This document shows positions 37,705 to 40,949 of a stretch of DNA of 40,949 bases, piece after piece. The stretch comes from an uncultured Actinomycetes bacterium (GTDB lineage: Bacteria; Actinomycetota; Geothermincolia; Geothermincolales; RBG-13-55-18). The translations under genes were made by a program, and so were the position numbers. The DNA is taken from assembly GCA_937128055.1 (NCBI GenBank), contig CAKZMC010000191.1, positions 1 through 40,949 on the forward strand, in the 5' to 3' direction. Below the pieces are notes generated by a model. The model had not been told where the DNA came from, made no database searches, and worked only from the letters and a program-made list of their open reading frames with translations. Every line of letters begins with the position of its first letter. Position 1 is the stretch's first letter.

Positions 37705-39378
37705 ATGGCACTCGAGGAGAGCTCCCAGGCATATAGGCAGCTGAGGGAGATAGTGGGCGAAGAGAACATCACCACGGATCCCGTGGTCATGGACACGTAC
37801 GTATGGCAGTGGCTGGGGGACCTGGTCGGCGAGAAGGGCAACTGCTTCATGCCCTTGAGGCCGGAGGCCGTCGTCCTTCCCGGCAGCACCAGGGAAGTGC
37901 AGCGGGTGGTGAAGGTCTGCAACCGCTTCGGGCTCAAGTTCAAGGCGCATTCCACGGGCTGGATCTCCTACGCCGCCCCCTTGACGGAAGGCGTCGTCAT
38001 CCTGGATCTGCGCAGGATGGACAGGATCTTGGAGATCAACACCAAGGACATGTACGCGCTGATCGAGCCCTACGTGACCTTCTCCCAGTTGCAGGCCGAG
38101 TTGATGAAGGTCGGCTTGAACTGCGAGGTGAACGCGGCGGGCAGCAATTGCTCGGCGCTGGCACAGGCCGCGGCCGGTTTCGGCGCCGGTTACGGCAACT
38201 ACCACATGGGGTATGGCGCGGGTACCCTGCTGGGCGTGGAATGGGTGCTGCCCGACGGGGAGGTCCTGAAGATGGGTTCTCTGGGTTCCGGCTGCGGGTG
38301 GATAACCAGCGACGGCCCCGGCCCCAGCCTCAAGGGCATCATGAGGGGGCACATGGGGACGCTCGGTGGATGCGGCGTCTTCACCAAGTGCGCCCTCAGG
38401 GTTTACCACTGGCCGGGGCCCACGGAGATCGTGTGCGAGAACGAGGCGATGCCGGGTTATGAGAGGTTCGTGAACCTCCCGGACAACATCGCCATGTATT
38501 ACCTCTACTTCGACGATTACGAGAAGAGGAGCGAGGCCATCTGCAAGGTGGGGGAGGAGGACATAGGTTACGTAATGGGCTTCATGCAGAGGGGGCTGGC
38601 GATCCTCGGCCTCGCCGACACCAACGCCCACTTCGTGGACCTCAAGGAAGACCTCTTCGACGCCTTGCCGTCCATCTCGTTCGTGGTCCTTTTGGCCACC
38701 CATTCCCGGGAGGAGCTGGAGCACCAGAAAAGGGTGCTGGAGAAGATACTGGAGGAAACCGGCGGCGGGTACATCGAATTGCTGCAGCAGGAGCCCTTCA
38801 ACGACGTCATAACCCTGCACCTCATCAAGGTCGGCACCCTTTCCGCGCACGCCGTCTGCGGCAGGTCGGGGGCTTTCCTGTGCGCGCCGGGCTCGAACGC
38901 CGTCACCAGGCGCATTGCAGGCAGGCTGGAGAGCCTGTCCATCGAGCTGAAGAAAAAGTACATAGAGGAGGGCAAGCTGGTGGACGACGGCGGAGAGGGC
39001 ACCTGGGGCGTGGTATGGGACCACGGGCATACCATCTACATAGAGAACCTGGTGGAGTGGGATCCCGCAGACCCCGAGTCGAGCATGGCCCACGTGAGGC
39101 TGCAGGAAGAGGTGAACAAGGAGACCATAGAAAAACTGAGCTACCTCTCCTCCATGGGGACTTTCGTGGAGGAGAGCGCGAAGATGAACCCGGAGGACAT
39201 GGTCAAGCTCAAGGACATGACGCCGTCGGACCTCATCGAGAAGAGCGAGGAGATGGCCGCGGCGCATTCTCCCTACGACGCGAAGTTGGGGCCGCTGCTG
39301 CGCAATTACCATGTCTGGTTGCGGAGGATAAGGGAGCAGCTGGATCCGAACAACTCCTCGGACGCCAGCCCCCCCTAA
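37705..39378 (+). CDS. Second FAD-binding oxidoreductase (VAO/GlcD superfamily)
   Basis: FMPLRPEAVVLPGSTREVQRVVKVCNRFGLKFKAHSTG, VVILDLRRMDRIL, LIEPYVTFSQLQAELM, GWITSDGPGPSLKGIMRGHMGTLGGCGVFTKCALRVY. Confidence 0.9.
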   Translation: MALEESSQAYRQLREIVGEENITTDPVVMDTYVWQWLGDLVGEKGNCFMPLRPEAVVLPGSTREVQRVVKVCNRFGLKFKAHSTGWISYAAPLTEGVVILDLRRMDRILEINTKDMYALIEPYVTFSQLQAELMKVGLNCEVNAAGSNCSALAQAAAGFGAGYGNYHMGYGAGTLLGVEWVLPDGEVLKMGSLGSGCGWITSDGPGPSLKGIMRGHMGTLGGCGVFTKCALRVYHWPGPTEIVCENEAMPGYERFVNLPDNIAMYYLYFDDYEKRSEAICKVGEEDIGYVMGFMQRGLAILGLADTNAHFVDLKEDLFDALPSISFVVLLATHSREELEHQKRVLEKILEETGGGYIELLQQEPFNDVITLHLIKVGTLSAHAVCGRSGAFLCAPGSNAVTRRIAGRLESLSIELKKKYIEEGKLVDDGGEGTWGVVWDHGHTIYIENLVEWDPADPESSMAHVRLQEEVNKETIEKLSYLSSMGTFVEESAKMNPEDMVKLKDMTPSDLIEKSEEMAAAHSPYDAKLGPLLRNYHVWLRRIREQLDPNNSSDASPP

Positions 39379-39496
39379 GAAGCGCGCGGCGGGAGGCCCG
39401 CGCGGGGAGGCGCGGTCCTTTCGCCGCGGGAAAGCGGGCTGGGAGGCGGAGAGCCGCCGCGTGTGGCTGTGGCGTGGTCGAAAAGGAGGTAAGGTT

Positions 39497-40060
39497 ATGG
39501 CATTGACGTACGGGACCAAGGAATGGGACGAGGCTTACGAGGCGAAGCTCAGGGAAAGGCTGGAAAATGTTCCCAAGCCTTTCGTGGTCGGGACGCCGGA
39601 GTGGGTCCACGAGCTCAAAGAGGTGGTGAACAAGGACGACACCTACAAGAACGCGGCGAAGGGATGGGAGTACACCATAACCCTCGATGTGGGGGCGAAG
39701 CCGGAGTACGGCATCGACGAAAACGTGTGCATCTTTCTCGATATCTGGCACGGGGAGTGCAGGTCGGCGAGGATCCTCCCCAAGGAGGAGGCGGAAAAGG
39801 CGGACTACGTATTCAGCGGCACGTACGAGACATGGAAGAGCGTGGCAAAGCTGGAGAAAGATACCATGAAGCTGGTGGTGCAGGGGGAGATCAAGCTCAA
39901 GGGCGACCTCGCCAGGATGATGAAGTACGTCAAGGCGGCCAAGAGGCTGGCCGAGCTTTCGGGAGTCGTCGAGGGAGTATGGGCCGACGAGCTTCCTCCC
40001 GCCGAGCTGGAGAAGTTCAAGTCGGATATAAGAGAGCTGCGGGCCGAGTTCGGGGTATAG
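39497..40060 (+). CDS. SCP2-like sterol/lipid-transfer domain protein
   Basis: ITLDVGAKPEYGIDENVCIFLDIWHGECRSARILPKEEAEKADYVFSGTYETWKSVAKLEKDTMKLVVQGEIKLKGDLARMMKYVKAAKRLAEL; RBS AAAAGGAGGTAAGG. Confidence 0.82.
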   Translation: MALTYGTKEWDEAYEAKLRERLENVPKPFVVGTPEWVHELKEVVNKDDTYKNAAKGWEYTITLDVGAKPEYGIDENVCIFLDIWHGECRSARILPKEEAEKADYVFSGTYETWKSVAKLEKDTMKLVVQGEIKLKGDLARMMKYVKAAKRLAELSGVVEGVWADELPPAELEKFKSDIRELRAEFGV

Positions 40061-40177
40061 CGGGAGCGGCTCGCCAGCCCGCCCCAAGGTGATCGCGCCG
40101 GCCACGGTGCCGGGGCGTCGGGCCATGCGTGCGAACGGGCCGTTTCGCGTAGATCCGCTCTAAGGCAGGTGGTGAAA

Positions 40178-40442
40178 ATGCGGGTTTGGGCACAGTGCCC
40201 CATCAGCTTCCCGGAAGAGATGAGGGATGCCGCGGGGCCCATCAGGGAGGCGTACAGCAGCACGGCGATGCGGGCATGCAGGCCCGACACGGAGGTCGCG
40301 GTCAAGTTCCCCGAGGAGGGGCTCAGGGACACCGACATCTTCTTCTGGAAATACCCCTACTTCCTGCATTATGCCCCCATAATGGAGGGGCTCTTGCAGA
40401 GCGAGAGGGAAGGATACGACGCCGCGGCGATCCTCTGCTTCC
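40178..40442 (+). CDS. N-terminal part of an Asp/Glu/hydantoin racemase-like protein, interrupted by a probable chimeric junction
   Basis: MRVWAQCPISFPEEMRDAAGPIREAYSSTAMRACRPDTEVAVKF...PIMEGLLQSEREGYDAAAILCF, after which family character stops. Confidence 0.5.
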
Positions 40443-40469
40443 TGGTCCAGCTCGGCCCTTGGGGCGAGA

Positions 40470-40620
40470 CGCTGGAGGAAGCGCTCGCCTCGCGGCTGGA
40501 GGCGGGCGGGGCGTTTGGGCTGGCCCTCATTGACCTCGACGGCTTTAAGGGGGTCAACGACTGCGAGGGGCACGCCCAGGGTGACCAGGTGCTGCGGGTC
40601 TTTGCGGCGGCCCTGCGCGG
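40470..40620 (+). other. GGDEF-domain fragment fused in frame, probable foreign/chimeric segment
   Basis: ETLEEALASRLEAGGAFGLALIDLDGFKGVNDCEGHAQGDQVLRVFAAALRG matches the start of a GGDEF domain, but no GG(D/E)EF follows. Confidence 0.6.
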
Positions 40621-40629
40621 CGAAGGCGG

Positions 40630-40949
40630 CCTGCAGCGTGCGGCCCCAGGCCGGGGCGTCGAGCAGGTAGCAGTGCCGCTCGCCGAAAGTGTTGTTGACC
40701 TCCGCCACGATCGCCCGCAGCGAGCCGTCGGGCCGGTGGCAGTACCAGAAGCTCACGGGCTTGAAGGCGTAGCCCAGCGTCCGCGCGTAGGTGTGCAGCC
40801 AGACCGCGCCGTCCGCGTCCGCGATGCCATGCCGCGTCAGCAGCTCCCGCAGCCAGGCCAGCGCACCGCCGGCCTCGGGGCCACGCCCGTCGCCGTGGTC
40901 GCGGTCATGGAAACTGATCGGCGCCACTCGGTTGAGGGGCAGCCCGGCA
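40630..40949 (-). CDS. DUF1365-family protein fragment, truncated at both ends, probable foreign/chimeric segment
   Basis: Reverse strand: LNRVAPISFHDRDHGDG...WLRELLTRHGIADADGAVWLHTYARTLGYAFKPVSFWYCHRPDGSLRAIVAEVNNTFGERHCYLLDAPAWGRTLQA. Confidence 0.75.

Noticed and set aside
36261-37955. 564-aa minus-strand ORF
   Set aside because: Antisense to the CCG Fe-S protein; no domain motifs.
37609-39519. 636-aa minus-strand ORF
   Set aside because: Complementary to the clear FAD-oxidoreductase CDS; composition is shadow-like.
40178-40949. Genuine racemase-GGDEF fusion protein
   Set aside because: The GGDEF part is truncated, the frame then runs antisense through a DUF1365 gene, and the racemase is cut mid-domain; chimera is simpler.

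Overview
This high-GC window has gene content and order consistent with an uncultured Actinomycetota lineage (inference from eno, ftsB/divIC, DUF501 and ppx/gppA plus a SpoIID-type protein with WYFAEGYT repeats). About 24 CDSs are well supported: a NarL-type two-component pair, a SpoIID/LytB protein with exact 315-bp repeats, enolase, pyruvate kinase, an FtsB/DivIC-like protein, an ECF sigma factor with a DUF5667-type membrane partner, MaoC and acyl-CoA dehydrogenase genes, DUF501, Ppx/GppA, a lone receiver domain and tRNA-Leu(UAA). Further along are a Cys-rich TIGR04076-like protein, an internally duplicated zinc-ribbon protein, a tandem acyl-CoA dehydrogenase pair, an LPATG-anchored SdrD/Cna_B-like surface protein, a membrane-anchored sulfite-oxidase-fold protein, an Orn/Lys-type decarboxylase with a GNAT, and a 7TM histidine kinase. 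The right end holds a co-oriented redox/acyl-CoA module: acyl-CoA dehydrogenase, GlcD-like FAD oxidase, CCG Fe-S protein, a second FAD oxidase, an SCP2-like protein and a racemase-like start. The best candidates for something new are this redox module (33588-40060), a structured leader with a terminator directly before the LPATG gene (24521-24653), the ACAD pair whose second copy has lost the usual EG motif, and a ~21-bp repeat array (3225-3406). The last ~500 bp look like an assembly or library chimera (racemase start, GGDEF fragment, reverse-strand DUF1365 fragment) and should not be read as biology. No CRISPR array, rRNA or intact transposase was seen. All family calls come from reading motifs; no search was run.
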